From positions 1 to 64,000 of the forward strand of contig CAZCBX010000006.1 of assembly GCA_964497185.1 (NCBI GenBank): a stretch of DNA of 64,000 nt. The letters run 5' to 3'. This document shows, in pieces, positions 14,854 to 23,768 of this stretch. Under the pieces are notes generated by a model. It saw only the letters and a list, made by a program, of their open reading frames with translations, was not told the DNA's origin and searched no databases. Within the stretch, counting starts at the first letter, position 1, and the number at the start of each line of letters is the position of its first letter. Position numbers and translations under genes: made by a program. This DNA comes from CAZCBX01 sp964497185 (GTDB taxonomy: Bacteria; Bdellovibrionota_G; JALEGL01; JAGRMV01).

Positions 14854-16725
14854 TTAAGATCCTTTACGAATCACACTCCGATGATTCGCCCGAAGTTCCC
14901 GTTTCCGAATCCGAACATTCTTCGGCGTCACCTCAATCCATTCATCATCATCAATCCATTCAATGGTCTCTTCCAGTGAAAGGGAGCGGATGCCCGATAA
15001 ACGAACCAAAATTTCCGCATGCGCCGCGCGCATGTTGTCGAGTTTTTTCTCTTTGCAGATGTTTACATTTAAATCGTTGTCGCGGATGTGCTGGCCCACC
15101 ACCATGCCTTCGTATACAGCGGTTCCAGGTCCGGCAAAGAAAATACCGCGATCTTCCAAATGAAGCATGGCGTATTCAATCATTTTGCCTTCGCGGTCGG
15201 CCACCAACGCCCCGTTGGTTCGATGCAAAAACTCGCCACGCGAAGGCTCATAACCTTTGAGCTGAGAGCTCATCAATCCTTCACCTTTGGTCACGGTTAA
15301 AAATTTAGATCGTGTGCCCAAAAGCCCTTTGGTTGGAATATCAAACACCAAACGAATGCGCTGTTTGCCTTCACTGCCGGTGCCAAACGGTTCGTAGCTT
15401 TGCATAATCCCTTTTCGCTTTTGGAACAATTGAGAAACATCGCCCATGCATTCTTCTGGAATATCCATGATCACGGTTTCGATCGGCTCCAACTTTTGGC
15501 CCTGCTCATTGGTTTGCGTCATTACCACAGGCTTGGCCACCATAAATTCCAAACCTTCTCGGCGCATTTGTTCAATCAAAATGGCCAACTGCAATTCGCC
15601 TCGGGCCAACACGCGAAATTGATCGGGCTGATCGGTGTCTTCAAATTGAAGCGCCACATTCTCACGAATTTCACGCTGCAGTCGCTCGCGCAATTTTCTC
15701 GATTGAACGGCTTCCCCTTCTTTGCCTGAAAAAGGCGACGTGTTCACCGAAAAAATCATGGCCAGGGTTGGTTTTTCAACGCTAATGCGTTTAATCACCG
15801 GTACGGACTCGTTTTCGGCCAAAGTATCACCGATTTTAAACTTTTCAGTGCCTGCGATAATGCCGATGTCGCCGGCTGGCAAAACAGGCACTTCCACCTG
15901 TTGCAAGCCTTGATAGGTCATCACTTGAGACACCATAAACGTATCTTTGGTGAGCTGCTCTTGCTCATCAATGCCGTGGCGGATCAGACGCATGCCTTTT
16001 TTCACCTCACCACTGCTCACCCGTCCAATGGCCAAAGCCCCGACGTATTCGGAATAAGATAAATTGGAAATCAACATTTGAAACCCACCCTCATCTTGAA
16101 CGCGGGGTGCTGGCACTTTTTCTAAAATGGTATCGAACAAAGATTTTAAATCGCCTGGTTTTTCACCCGATAGATGCGCTGGAATATCGGCATCATCCAA
16201 TGTGCACCATCCATCACGGCCACACGCGTACAAAATTGGAAAATCGGTTTGTTCTTCGGATGCGCCCAATTCGATAAATAGATCAAAAATTTCATTCACA
16301 ACTTCTTGAATGCGATCGGTGCCTTGCACCTCTGGACGGTCCACTTTATTAATCACCAAGATAACGGTTAAGTTTTGCTCAATGGCTTTTTGAAGAACAA
16401 AGCGCGTTTGGGGCAGTGCGCCCTCGGCAGCATCCACCAGCAGCACAGCGCCATCAACCATGTTCATGATCCGCTCCACCTCACCACCAAAGTCGGCATG
16501 GCCCGGGGTGTCCACGATGTTGATTTTGGTATCACCCACAATCACGGCCGTATTTTTGGCCATGATGGTGATGCCACGCTCGCGCTCTAGATCCATCGAA
16601 TCCATGACTCGTTCTTCTACGGTTTGATGCGATGAAAAGGTACCAGCCTGTTTTAAAAGAAAATCAACCAGGGTGGTTTTGCCGTGGTCAACGTGCGCAA
16701 TAATACTGACGTTTCGAATATTCAT
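14854..16725 (-). CDS. typA: Ribosome-associated GTPase TypA/BipA
   Basis: 623 aa, full length for TypA/BipA. It has G1 AHVDHGKTT, switch region RERGITI, G3 DTPGHADF and G4 NKVDRPE. EF-G-like domains follow (TLAMIFSVNTSPFSGKEG; RVLARGELQLAILIEQMRREG), with the BipA C-terminal domain (NDLNVNICKEKKLDNMRA; SLEETIEWIDDDEWIEVTP). It acts on the 50S subunit during assembly and stress. It is monocistronic. Confidence 0.97.
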   Translation of the reverse strand: MNIRNVSIIAHVDHGKTTLVDFLLKQAGTFSSHQTVEERVMDSMDLERERGITIMAKNTAVIVGDTKINIVDTPGHADFGGEVERIMNMVDGAVLLVDAAEGALPQTRFVLQKAIEQNLTVILVINKVDRPEVQGTDRIQEVVNEIFDLFIELGASEEQTDFPILYACGRDGWCTLDDADIPAHLSGEKPGDLKSLFDTILEKVPAPRVQDEGGFQMLISNLSYSEYVGALAIGRVSSGEVKKGMRLIRHGIDEQEQLTKDTFMVSQVMTYQGLQQVEVPVLPAGDIGIIAGTEKFKIGDTLAENESVPVIKRISVEKPTLAMIFSVNTSPFSGKEGEAVQSRKLRERLQREIRENVALQFEDTDQPDQFRVLARGELQLAILIEQMRREGLEFMVAKPVVMTQTNEQGQKLEPIETVIMDIPEECMGDVSQLFQKRKGIMQSYEPFGTGSEGKQRIRLVFDIPTKGLLGTRSKFLTVTKGEGLMSSQLKGYEPSRGEFLHRTNGALVADREGKMIEYAMLHLEDRGIFFAGPGTAVYEGMVVGQHIRDNDLNVNICKEKKLDNMRAAHAEILVRLSGIRSLSLEETIEWIDDDEWIEVTPKNVRIRKRELRANHRSVIRKGS

Positions 16726-16858
16726 AGGGGCCCGCTTTTACATGGGTTTGAGCATTGCAGCAAGAGATAATGGGATCAAACGATGTGGGTCGAAGTTTTT
16801 TATTAAAACCTCTGTTTAAGGGGGTATGACGCTTAAATTCAGGATTAGAGTGTAGGGG

Positions 16859-16925
16859 CCTGAGGGGTACCGTATGGGCTAGTCCTCGCTTGCGCTGCGG
16901 AGACGCCCATACGGTACCCCTCAGG
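16859..16925. repeat. Giant hairpin with shared loop (copy 1)
   Basis: Arms 16859-16879 and 16905-16925 are a perfect 21-bp stem (CCTGAGGGGTACC...). The 25-nt loop (16880-16904, TAGTCCTCGCTTGCG...) is the exact reverse complement of 17058-17082 in the next hairpin, although the two stems are unrelated. Confidence 0.85.
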
Positions 16926-16969
16926 CTGGTACTTCTTCTTTGTTGTAGGTTGGGGAGAAGGTGATGAAG

Positions 16970-16990
16970 ACAAACGCCAACGGCGTTTGT
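16970..16990 (+). terminator. Small hairpin followed by T-run
   Basis: ACAAACGCC/GGCGTTTGT with a 3-nt loop, followed by TTTTCATATTTT. It looks like a factor-independent terminator pointing right, but no gene on that strand ends here. It may be part of the structured intergenic region. Confidence 0.45.
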
Positions 16991-17034
16991 TTTCATATTT
17001 TATCTCACACCAAAACAGAATTCGATTTGCCAGT

Positions 17035-17105
17035 CAGCATATTGGGCTTGTGAGAGCGTCTCCGCAGCGCAAGCGAGGACTAGCGAGCACAAGCCCAATA
17101 TGCTG
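17035..17105. repeat. Giant hairpin with shared loop (copy 2, inverted)
   Basis: Arms 17035-17052 and 17088-17105 form a perfect 18-bp stem (CAGCATATTGGGC...). The 35-nt loop contains, at 17058-17082, the reverse complement of the loop of the hairpin at 16859. Together these occupy most of the 531-bp gap before the gene at 17257. Confidence 0.85.
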
Positions 17106-17256
17106 AAAACGAAACGTCTTTGAAAGTTATAAAAAGTTCATCATCCTTCAACCCGCGCTCATTTACTTTTAAGCATAGATTCGTTATACCATCTACGGCT
17201 GTCGCGTTTAAGCGGTGGTCAACAAAAACATTGAAACCAACCAAGGGAGTAAACCG

Positions 17257-17523
17257 ATGAAAGTCGTGAAAAAAACCAAAGAACACACCATTTACCAGAA
17301 ACGCAATGGACGCTACGCTGTGCAAGGCAAAGATAAAAAATTTATCAATGGCCAAGACAAAGCAGAGATTCTAGCCAAAGGTAAATTTATCAAACTGGCC
17401 GAGCCCAAAAAAGCTGCCGAGCCAGAGGCCCCTGCTGAGGAAGCTGCCGAAGCCAAAGCAGACGATGCCGCACAAGCAAAGGCTGAAAGCAAAGAGGCCC
17501 CCGCAGAAGAAAACAAAGCTTAA
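17257..17523 (+). CDS. Small basic/Ala-Glu-rich protein, conserved-hypothetical type
   Basis: 88 aa from ATG 17257, which has AAGGGAG 9 bases upstream; an in-frame ATG at 17215 lacks such a site. The N-terminal half (MKVVKKTKEHTIYQKRNGRYAV, then KDKKFINGQDKAEIL) looks like a small folded module with a repeated aromatic/basic pattern. The second half is a low-complexity Ala/Glu/Lys tail. I recall similar YQKRNGRYAV proteins annotated only as hypothetical. No membrane segment is present. Confidence 0.75.
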   Translation: MKVVKKTKEHTIYQKRNGRYAVQGKDKKFINGQDKAEILAKGKFIKLAEPKKAAEPEAPAEEAAEAKADDAAQAKAESKEAPAEENKA

Positions 17524-17565
17524 ACGCGTTGCAAAAAAAATCTTGATTTTTCAAGTCCTGTCGCT

Positions 17566-17979
17566 ATGCTCAAAAGTATGAGAATGGCGATAGGGCTTGT
17601 TGTTTTGGGTGTATCTTTAACATTGTCTTTGCCGAGCATGGCGCAAATCTCTGACCCTCCTGAAGCCTTCGAGTTGACCGATGGTCAAAAGGCCATGACA
17701 CTCACCCTCTCCCCCAATCCAGCCACCACGCAAGTTACCATTACCATCGACTGCCTGGATATGGTGCTTGAATCATTTGAAACCTCCGACAAAGATGCCG
17801 GGGTTTCCATTATTGATTTAGCCGGTTCAGAAATTACCTTTTTGCCTTTTTATGCGTTTGCACGCACAGAAAATCGATATGCGTATGAATGGCCTGTAAA
17901 CGTAGATGAAGGGGTGTACTTGGTTCATGCTGTACTCGGAGAATATGTCCGAACCAAACGCCTGGTGGTCAAACGATAA
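17566..17979 (+). CDS. Secreted protein consisting mainly of a T9SS-like C-terminal sorting domain
   Basis: 137 aa. A signal peptide ends near LPSMAQ (about residue 27). Residues about 45-137 match the type IX sorting-domain pattern: LSPNPATTQVTITID, VSIIDLAGSEI, then WPVNVDEGVYLVHAVLG and the basic end TKRLVVKR. Little cargo is left besides the domain. Real T9SS substrates are typical of Bacteroidota; the domain without a cargo here is odd and may have another envelope role. Starts at Met1, Met5 or Met7 are possible. Confidence 0.7.
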   Translation: MLKSMRMAIGLVVLGVSLTLSLPSMAQISDPPEAFELTDGQKAMTLTLSPNPATTQVTITIDCLDMVLESFETSDKDAGVSIIDLAGSEITFLPFYAFARTENRYAYEWPVNVDEGVYLVHAVLGEYVRTKRLVVKR

Positions 17980-17983
17980 ATCC

Positions 17984-18532
17984 TTAAAAACCCCGAGGGT
18001 TTTCCTGCAAATACGCTTTTTCTTCCGTGCTGGAGCTTCTTCCAAGCACCTCATTGCGATGCGGAAAACGACCAAAACGCGCAATGACCTCGGCATGCTT
18101 TTTTTCAAACACACCATATTCTTTATTTGGCAGCGACTCGAAAAGGGGCATGGCTTGCTGATGCACTTTCAAGGACTCGCTGTGCATCATGGGCATGTAT
18201 AAAAAGGCGCGTTGATCGGTGGATAATTGCTGATCGGCGCCCGAAGCGATGGCCTCTTGTGCCAACACCAACGCTGCCAGATCTTGAGCAAATGCCCTTG
18301 GGTCTTGACGAAAGAAATTTCTAGAAAATTGATCCAGCACGATGATCTCTGCCAATCGGCCTTGGGCAGTGGCGCGCCAACCAAATAGCTCACCTTTGGT
18401 AGCGGCTTGCCAGGTAGGAAAAAAGAGTGCGTTGAGTTTTTGATCAAAGCCATCGTCTTGCTTAAACCAATACGGTTGATGCGCTTGATCAAACCAAAAA
18501 GATAAAACGATGTGAGCATCCACCGGTGACAT
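17984..18532 (-). CDS. DUF924 family protein
   Basis: 182 aa from the ATG at 18532. This start lies 1 bp past the stop of the upstream pilT-like gene (TAA-A-ATG) and gives the expected beginning MSPVDAHIVLSFWFD. Family signatures are WFKQDDGFD, GRLAEIIVLDQFSRNFFR, FLYMPMMHSES and RFGRFPHRNEVLGR. DUF924 proteins are alpha-helical TPR-like proteins without an assigned reaction. Coupling to the pilT genes is by position only. Confidence 0.85.
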   Translation of the reverse strand: MSPVDAHIVLSFWFDQAHQPYWFKQDDGFDQKLNALFFPTWQAATKGELFGWRATAQGRLAEIIVLDQFSRNFFRQDPRAFAQDLAALVLAQEAIASGADQQLSTDQRAFLYMPMMHSESLKVHQQAMPLFESLPNKEYGVFEKKHAEVIARFGRFPHRNEVLGRSSSTEEKAYLQENPRGF

Positions 18533-18533
18533 T

Positions 18534-19577
18534 TTATTTAAACTTATCCTTATCCCGCGCAATGGATCGGGCCGCTTCCTTGGTGATTTTACCAGCTTTG
18601 ACATTTTTCATCAGGGCCATATCGAAGGACTGCATGCCTTCATTGATGCCCGTTTGAATCAAAGATTCGATTTGTTTGGTTTTGCCCTCACGCACGATGC
18701 TCGTCAGCGAACTGCTGCCAATAAGCACCTCTTGAATCGCGCAGCGGCCTTTGCCATCAGCTGTTTTTAACAAAAGTTGAGAAACCACACCCTGCAAAGA
18801 ATCAGACAACATCGATCGTGCCTGTGGCTGTGCATCCGATGGAAATACATCAATGATCCGATCCACCGTTTCTGCCGCACCATTGGTGTGCAATGTGCCA
18901 AATACCAAAATACCCAGCTCAGCCGCGCTTAAGGCCAAACTAATGGTTTCATAATCACGCATCTCACCGACCAGAATCACATCGGGATCTTCCCGCGTGG
19001 CGGCTTTGAGCGCGCTGGCAAAGGACTTAGAATGATAATGAACCTCACGCTGGGTCAACAAACATCGCTTGGATGGGTGCACAAACTCAATTGGATCTTC
19101 GATGGTGATGATGTGCCCATCCAAATTCATGTTGATCTCATTGATGATGCAAGAAAGCGTGGTGGACTTACCACTACCGGTGGGGCCTGTGACCAGCACC
19201 AAACCTCGGCGCATTTGCGCAATTTTTTTCACGCCATCGGGAAAGCCCATTTCATCAATGGTTTTAATTTCTGTGGGAATGATCCGAAAAACGGCGCCGA
19301 CGCCCCGATGGTCTCGGAATATATTGCCCCGAAAACGCGCCACACCTTCAACCGCGTAAGAAAAATCGACATCCCATACTTCTTTGTATTTTTCCACTTG
19401 GTCTTCGCGCATGACCTCAAACATCAACATTTCAAGTTGCTCATGTTTGAGTGGCTTGAGCGGAATGGGCACCAGCTCACCTTTGAGTCGAAGCAAAGGA
19501 GGAAACCCAACCGAAAGATGCAAATCCGATGCACCCTTTTCTTTCATTTTCACAAACAGTTGATCGAGTTTGGCCAT
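18534..19577 (-). CDS. pilT: Type IV pilus retraction ATPase PilT
   Basis: 347 aa with all the PilT motifs: N-terminal PAS-like domain (SDLHLSVG), Walker A GPTGSGKS (131-138), Asp box ITIEDPIEF, Walker B DPDVILVGEMRD and His box TLHTNGAA (His230). It powers pilus retraction and twitching as a hexamer at the inner membrane. Its start overlaps the stop of the second paralogue (TAATG at 19577). Confidence 0.92.
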   Translation of the reverse strand: MAKLDQLFVKMKEKGASDLHLSVGFPPLLRLKGELVPIPLKPLKHEQLEMLMFEVMREDQVEKYKEVWDVDFSYAVEGVARFRGNIFRDHRGVGAVFRIIPTEIKTIDEMGFPDGVKKIAQMRRGLVLVTGPTGSGKSTTLSCIINEINMNLDGHIITIEDPIEFVHPSKRCLLTQREVHYHSKSFASALKAATREDPDVILVGEMRDYETISLALSAAELGILVFGTLHTNGAAETVDRIIDVFPSDAQPQARSMLSDSLQGVVSQLLLKTADGKGRCAIQEVLIGSSSLTSIVREGKTKQIESLIQTGINEGMQSFDMALMKNVKAGKITKEAARSIARDKDKFK

Positions 19578-20662
19578 TATGCTTCCACCTTGATGTTTTG
19601 CTGTTTGAATTCAGCCCGCAGCGCTTTGGGGTCTCTGGAGGTGCGCAGCGCATCTTTGGGCAGAATCTTTTCTTCACGACAAAGCTTGAGCAACGCCTCA
19701 TTCAAATCTTGCATGCCGTGCGCCCGACCCATTTGCATGACCGAGGGAATTTGAAACGTTTTGCCATCACGGATTAAATTTTCCAGAGATAAATTGCTTA
19801 ATAAAATTTCAGCTGCGAGGGTCATGCCCTTGCCGTCGGCTGAAGGCACCAGCTGTTGAGACACAACGCCTTTAAGCGAGCCCGCAAGCAGTGTGCGGAT
19901 TTGGGAAACTTGTTTGGGCGGAAACGCGTCCACAATGCGGTCAATGGTTTTGTGCGCACTTTTGGTTTGCATGGTGCTCAATACCAAGTGACCGGTTTCG
20001 GCTGCACCAATGGCCAAATGCATGGTTTCAAGATCGCGCATCTCACCCACCAAAATAATATCTGGATCTTCTCGCAAGGCAGCGCGCATGGCAGCCGCAG
20101 TGGTTTTGGTATGCCCACCAACTTCTCGCTGATTGATGAGGCATTTGGATTTTGGGTAAAGGTACTCAATGGGATCTTCGATGGTGATAATGTGCTTGGA
20201 CTCAACTTGGTTGATCATTTGAATGAGTGAGGCCATGGTGGTGGTTTTGCCACTTCGAATGGGGCCCGTTACCAAAACCATGCCCTGATGATGGTGCATC
20301 ATTTCTTTGACGGTGTCGTTTAAGCCTAGATCTTCGGGTTTTGGAATGGTTTCGGAAATGTAGCGAAACACGCCGCCATATCCAAGGCGGGTAACGAAAA
20401 TATTGCTTCGATAGCGACCCACACCCTCCAAATGATATGAAAAATCCAAGTCCCAATTTTCTTCAAACGCGGCTTTGTGGGCAGGCGAAAGAATGGAATC
20501 GATCATTTTTTTGATATCTTCCGAGGAGAAAGTGCTGCCCGGAATTTCTTTCAATACCCCACGCACACGCATCTTGGCAGGCATGCCTGGCGACAAGTGC
20601 AAATCCGAAGCAAACACCTTGGGCATTTGCTTAAATAGCTTTTCCATCATGCCATCAATCAC
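19577..20662 (-). CDS. PilT/PilU-like ATPase with altered His box
   Basis: 361 aa, homologous to PilT throughout: ASDLHLSPG, Walker A GPIRSGKT (133-140), Asp box ITIEDPIEY, Walker B DIILVGEMRD. The usual TLHTN His box reads STMQTKSA (229-236), with Gln232 in place of the His. The Walker A interior (PIRS for PTGS) is also unusual but keeps GxxxxGKT. This suggests a PilU-like auxiliary or modulatory partner for the PilT encoded directly downstream. It is first in the pilU-like/pilT/DUF924 unit. Confidence 0.88.
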   Translation of the reverse strand: MIDGMMEKLFKQMPKVFASDLHLSPGMPAKMRVRGVLKEIPGSTFSSEDIKKMIDSILSPAHKAAFEENWDLDFSYHLEGVGRYRSNIFVTRLGYGGVFRYISETIPKPEDLGLNDTVKEMMHHHQGMVLVTGPIRSGKTTTMASLIQMINQVESKHIITIEDPIEYLYPKSKCLINQREVGGHTKTTAAAMRAALREDPDIILVGEMRDLETMHLAIGAAETGHLVLSTMQTKSAHKTIDRIVDAFPPKQVSQIRTLLAGSLKGVVSQQLVPSADGKGMTLAAEILLSNLSLENLIRDGKTFQIPSVMQMGRAHGMQDLNEALLKLCREEKILPKDALRTSRDPKALRAEFKQQNIKVEA

Positions 20663-20717
20663 TACTGAATATTGTAACCGCTTTCGGACAAAAATCAGCT
20701 TAATTTGTTAAAAACAT

Positions 20718-21389
20718 TCAGTGATTCGAATCGGCGTGTAAAAATTGTCCATGCTCGAGAAAATGCTGCACCTGCTTGCGCACGTTCGAAAAATAACAAA
20801 AGCCTTCATGACACACGGGCAAAACGATGTGATCTTTTTCCCCCTTGACATGGGTGCTGTCCACCGAAACTTTGCCGTCATTGGGTTTGCCAATCCAATG
20901 GTCGCCCAATTTTTCAATGGGACGATCGCCGGCAATCACACCAAGCTCGTAATCGACTTGACCCAACAGGTTTTGCGTTTGCTGATTGTGGGTGGTTAAC
21001 GCTTGGCCCGCGGGGCCAAAAATTTTGCGATAAAACCACACCCGATGAAGCTTATCGGCCACTTCACTGCCTTGATTGGGTGCGCCAAGCAGCACGACCC
21101 GCCCCAAATTGGGTGGACCATAGCGATGAATGTAGGCACGACAAATTAAGCCGCCAAGCGAATATCCCACAAAGTGGACGCGATCGGCTTTTTGGATTTC
21201 GCTCTTAATTTTTTTATCGATCCAGCTGGTTAGCGCCTGCAAATCCAACTTGGTGGACGGGTAAGAAATATTAAGGGTGTTGTATCCAAGTTTTTGAAGC
21301 ATTCGTGCCACAGGCCAAACTTGGTATCGGGCGCCAACAATGCCGTGCAAAAGCACCACGGTCTCGGACTTGATTGAAGAAGTCATCAT
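20718..21389 (-). CDS. Lipase-like alpha/beta hydrolase
   Basis: 223 aa. It has the oxyanion segment VVLLHGIVGA, nucleophile elbow GYSLGG (Ser77), candidate acid Asp in NDGKVSVDSTH and a His near VCHEGF. The form (short, no lid, GAPNQGSEVAD after strand 6) resembles triacylglycerol lipase/PGAP1-like esterases. No signal peptide is present. Two adjacent Met codons make the start uncertain by one residue. Confidence 0.85.
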   Translation of the reverse strand: MMTSSIKSETVVLLHGIVGARYQVWPVARMLQKLGYNTLNISYPSTKLDLQALTSWIDKKIKSEIQKADRVHFVGYSLGGLICRAYIHRYGPPNLGRVVLLGAPNQGSEVADKLHRVWFYRKIFGPAGQALTTHNQQTQNLLGQVDYELGVIAGDRPIEKLGDHWIGKPNDGKVSVDSTHVKGEKDHIVLPVCHEGFCYFSNVRKQVQHFLEHGQFLHADSNH

Positions 21390-21477
21390 TTACATTCAGT
21401 ATCCCACAGGCGACTGTTTTCTCAAAGATACAACGCTGGATAGTAGACAACTGTCTAGAGCTGATGCATCATAGGGT

Positions 21478-22851
21478 GTGCTCAAACTATTCAAAGCCGT
21501 CAAAGATTTTTTTATCGATATTAAATCCAACTATTGGTTTATTCCCGCGGTTATGTCGTTTGGCGCCATTGTGCTGACCTTTATCATGATCAAAATCGAC
21601 CAGTGGGTGGGGCAAACTTTTTTACAAGATGTGCGGTTTCTTTATTTCAATCAACCCGATGGCGCCAGAGCGCTTTTGTCCACCATCGCCGGATCCATGA
21701 TTACCGTGGCGGGTGTGACATTTTCCATGACACTGCTGACTGTATCTCACGCAAGCGCTCAAATAGGACCCCGAACCCTCTCAGGTTTCATGAATGACCG
21801 CGGCAACCAAATTACCTTGGGGACGTTTATTGCCACTTTTGTGTATTCGATTCTTATTTTGAGAACCATTCACGCCAGCATTGAGTCCAAACAGCAAGAA
21901 TTTGCCGTCGATGGTTTTATTCCACACCTTTCAATTTTTATGGCCATTGTTTTGGCCTTGCTCAGTGTGTCGGTGTTGATTTACTTCATACACCATGTAC
22001 CCAACATGATTAGCACCACTGCCACAGTGGCCCGCATTGGTGATGATCTAATTCGAAAAATAAATAGCATTTTCCCCGAAAACATTGGTGATCCCCAAAG
22101 TGCCAAAGCCCAGCAAATTCAATTGGCGTACAAACAATTTCAACAAAACCAAAAAGCCCTTTACGCCAAAGAAAATGGTTTCATGCGCTATGCCGATGGC
22201 GATCGTCTGATCGAAATCGCTGAGAAGTATCACGTCATCATCGAACTTGCCGCTCAACCCGGCCAATATCTTTTTCCTGATTTGCCGCTTGCTTATATAA
22301 CGGACATCCCAGAAGAACGATGGGAAAAGGTATCCAAACAAGTTCGCGCCAATCTATTTTGGGGCACAGAACGATCAACCGAGCAAGATCTCTTTTTTCC
22401 ATTGGATCTATTGGTTGAAATTGCTGCCAGAGCTTTATCGCCTGGCATCAATGACCCCCATACAGCCATGGAATGCATCAATCATTGGGTAACCGGACTG
22501 ATCCTCCTTGGCAAACGAAGCATACCCAATCGCTTTCGAGTCGATAGCACAGAGCACCTTCGTTTGGTCATGCCCACCATTTCAAAGCAAAACTATGTCG
22601 ATCGCTTTTGCGATAAAATGCGTCAGCATGTTTGTGTTGACACCACAACCACCGTTCACATGCTTGAAAAGTTAGTTCTTGCCCATCAGGTCTGCGATGA
22701 TTCAACGTTAAAAAAACAAATTCAACAACAGGCGATGTTTTTACAAAAAGCGGCCCTTCTCCAGATAGAAGACCCACGCGACAAAGAAATTGTTGAACAG
22801 GCATCTCAATGCCTAACAAACAACCATGCCGCGGATGACCATGAAACTTAA
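21478..22851 (+). CDS. DUF2254 membrane protein
   Basis: 457 aa from a GTG start. Two N-terminal helices (FIPAVMSFGAIVLTFIMI; a second after LLSTIAGSMITVAGVTFSMTLL) and two more (TFIATFVYSILIL; IFMAIVLALLSVSVLIYF) precede a large cytoplasmic region with ALSPGINDPHTAMECINH, the typical DUF2254 motif. The function of the family is unknown. The stop overlaps the start of the alkB-like gene (TAATG). Confidence 0.88.
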   Translation: MLKLFKAVKDFFIDIKSNYWFIPAVMSFGAIVLTFIMIKIDQWVGQTFLQDVRFLYFNQPDGARALLSTIAGSMITVAGVTFSMTLLTVSHASAQIGPRTLSGFMNDRGNQITLGTFIATFVYSILILRTIHASIESKQQEFAVDGFIPHLSIFMAIVLALLSVSVLIYFIHHVPNMISTTATVARIGDDLIRKINSIFPENIGDPQSAKAQQIQLAYKQFQQNQKALYAKENGFMRYADGDRLIEIAEKYHVIIELAAQPGQYLFPDLPLAYITDIPEERWEKVSKQVRANLFWGTERSTEQDLFFPLDLLVEIAARALSPGINDPHTAMECINHWVTGLILLGKRSIPNRFRVDSTEHLRLVMPTISKQNYVDRFCDKMRQHVCVDTTTTVHMLEKLVLAHQVCDDSTLKKQIQQQAMFLQKAALLQIEDPRDKEIVEQASQCLTNNHAADDHET

Positions 22852-23483
22852 TGCCTTACACAAACCCGCACCCCACGCTTTTCTCTTTTCAACCACCGTC
22901 CAACAATTGTTTGCCTTGTGATGGACAAGTTTACAACCATGGTTGCATCATCCCTTCAAACCAGGCCAGTCTATACTTTGAAAAACTTTTATCTTCCATT
23001 GCGTGGCAGAATGACCACGTATTTCTCTATGGCAAACACCATGTAACGCAACGAAAAGTGGCTTGGTATGGCGAAGCCCCATTTGTTTACAAATATTCTG
23101 GCACGCACAAAAAAGCGCTGCCTTGGTCATCTGAACTGCTAGAAATCAAAAAAACCGTGGAAAAAACATGCCAAACCACCTTTAATTCTTGCCTGCTCAA
23201 TCGATACGATCATGGCGCACAAGGCATGGGCTGGCACAGTGATGATGAGCGCACATTGATCCAACATGCACCCATTGCCTCTTTGAGTTTGGGTGCCACC
23301 CGCCATTTTGATTTTAAACACAAAACGACCAAACAAAAAATAAGATTATGGCTCGAACATGGCAGCCTCATCACCATGGAAGGCGAAACCCAACAACACT
23401 GGCAGCACAGCCTTCCAATTTCCAAAAAAATCAAACAGCCCCGAATCAATTTAACCTTTCGATGCATGAAACCCATGCCCTAG
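22851..23483 (+). CDS. alkB: AlkB-like 2-oxoglutarate/Fe(II) dioxygenase
   Basis: 210 aa, close in layout to ALKBH2/3-type repair enzymes. Iron ligands are His129 and Asp131 (GMGWHSDDE) and His186 (HWQHSLPI); the 2-oxoglutarate-binding Arg is in PRINLTFR. It reverses alkyl damage (1-methyladenine, 3-methylcytosine) in DNA or RNA. Translationally coupled to the DUF2254 gene. Confidence 0.92.
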   Translation: MPYTNPHPTLFSFQPPSNNCLPCDGQVYNHGCIIPSNQASLYFEKLLSSIAWQNDHVFLYGKHHVTQRKVAWYGEAPFVYKYSGTHKKALPWSSELLEIKKTVEKTCQTTFNSCLLNRYDHGAQGMGWHSDDERTLIQHAPIASLSLGATRHFDFKHKTTKQKIRLWLEHGSLITMEGETQQHWQHSLPISKKIKQPRINLTFRCMKPMP

Positions 23484-23514
23484 AAAACCGCTTAATTCGG
23501 CTACCGGCCAGTGC

Positions 23515-23598
23515 CTAAGCCGTGTGAAAGTACCGCTTTCACACGGAGCGAACAGTAAGGTAGGGTCGAGCTTGCGAGACCTCCACATCGATCCAGCT
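23515..23598 (+). repeat. 5'-side tRNA element 1 at tRNA-Arg(TCG)
   Basis: Outermost copy. Hairpin GTGTGAAAG/CTTTCACAC, then GAGCGAACAG, then GGTC-GAGCTTGCGA-GACC, TCC and ATCGATCCAGCT. It runs into a promoter and tRNA 5' fragment. The left boundary is uncertain because the expected tRNA fragment before it has decayed. Confidence 0.75.
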
Positions 23599-23673
23599 TC
23601 TTACAATCTATTATTGAGCCTCATTAAAAATGTGATATACGAGTATCTCAAAACACGGGTCATTAGCTCAGCT
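23561..23673 (+). repeat. 113-bp direct repeat with promoter and 5' fragment of tRNA-Arg(TCG), copy 1
   Basis: Identical to 23900-24012, 339 bp away. It covers the end of a 5'-side element, the promoter (TTGAGC 23614-23619, TATACG 23636-23641) and the first 17 nt of tRNA-Arg(TCG) (23657-23673), where the tRNA sequence stops. Confidence 0.9.
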
Positions 23674-23768
23674 ATCGCGAGCGCCTCAAACTTGTGAAAG
23701 CACTGCTTTCACATGGCGCGAGCAGTAAAATAGGCATGAGCTTGCGAATGCTCCACATCGATCCAGCT
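23674..23768 (+). repeat. 5'-side tRNA element 2 at tRNA-Arg(TCG)
   Basis: ATCGCGAGCGCC, hairpin TGTGAAAGCA/TGCTTTCACA, GCGCGAGCAG, then a second hairpin GCAT-GAGCTTGCGA-ATGC, TCC and ATCGATCCAGCT. In the second hairpin both arms differ from the sister copies (GGTC/GACC) while the 10-nt loop is unchanged, a compensatory change. Confidence 0.85.

Noticed and set aside
16880..17082. Invertible DNA segment bounded by 25-bp inverted repeats
   Set aside because: The inverted repeats are the loops of two independent hairpins; inversion would swap stem arms and destroy both perfect stems. There is no invertase nearby and no promoter between them.
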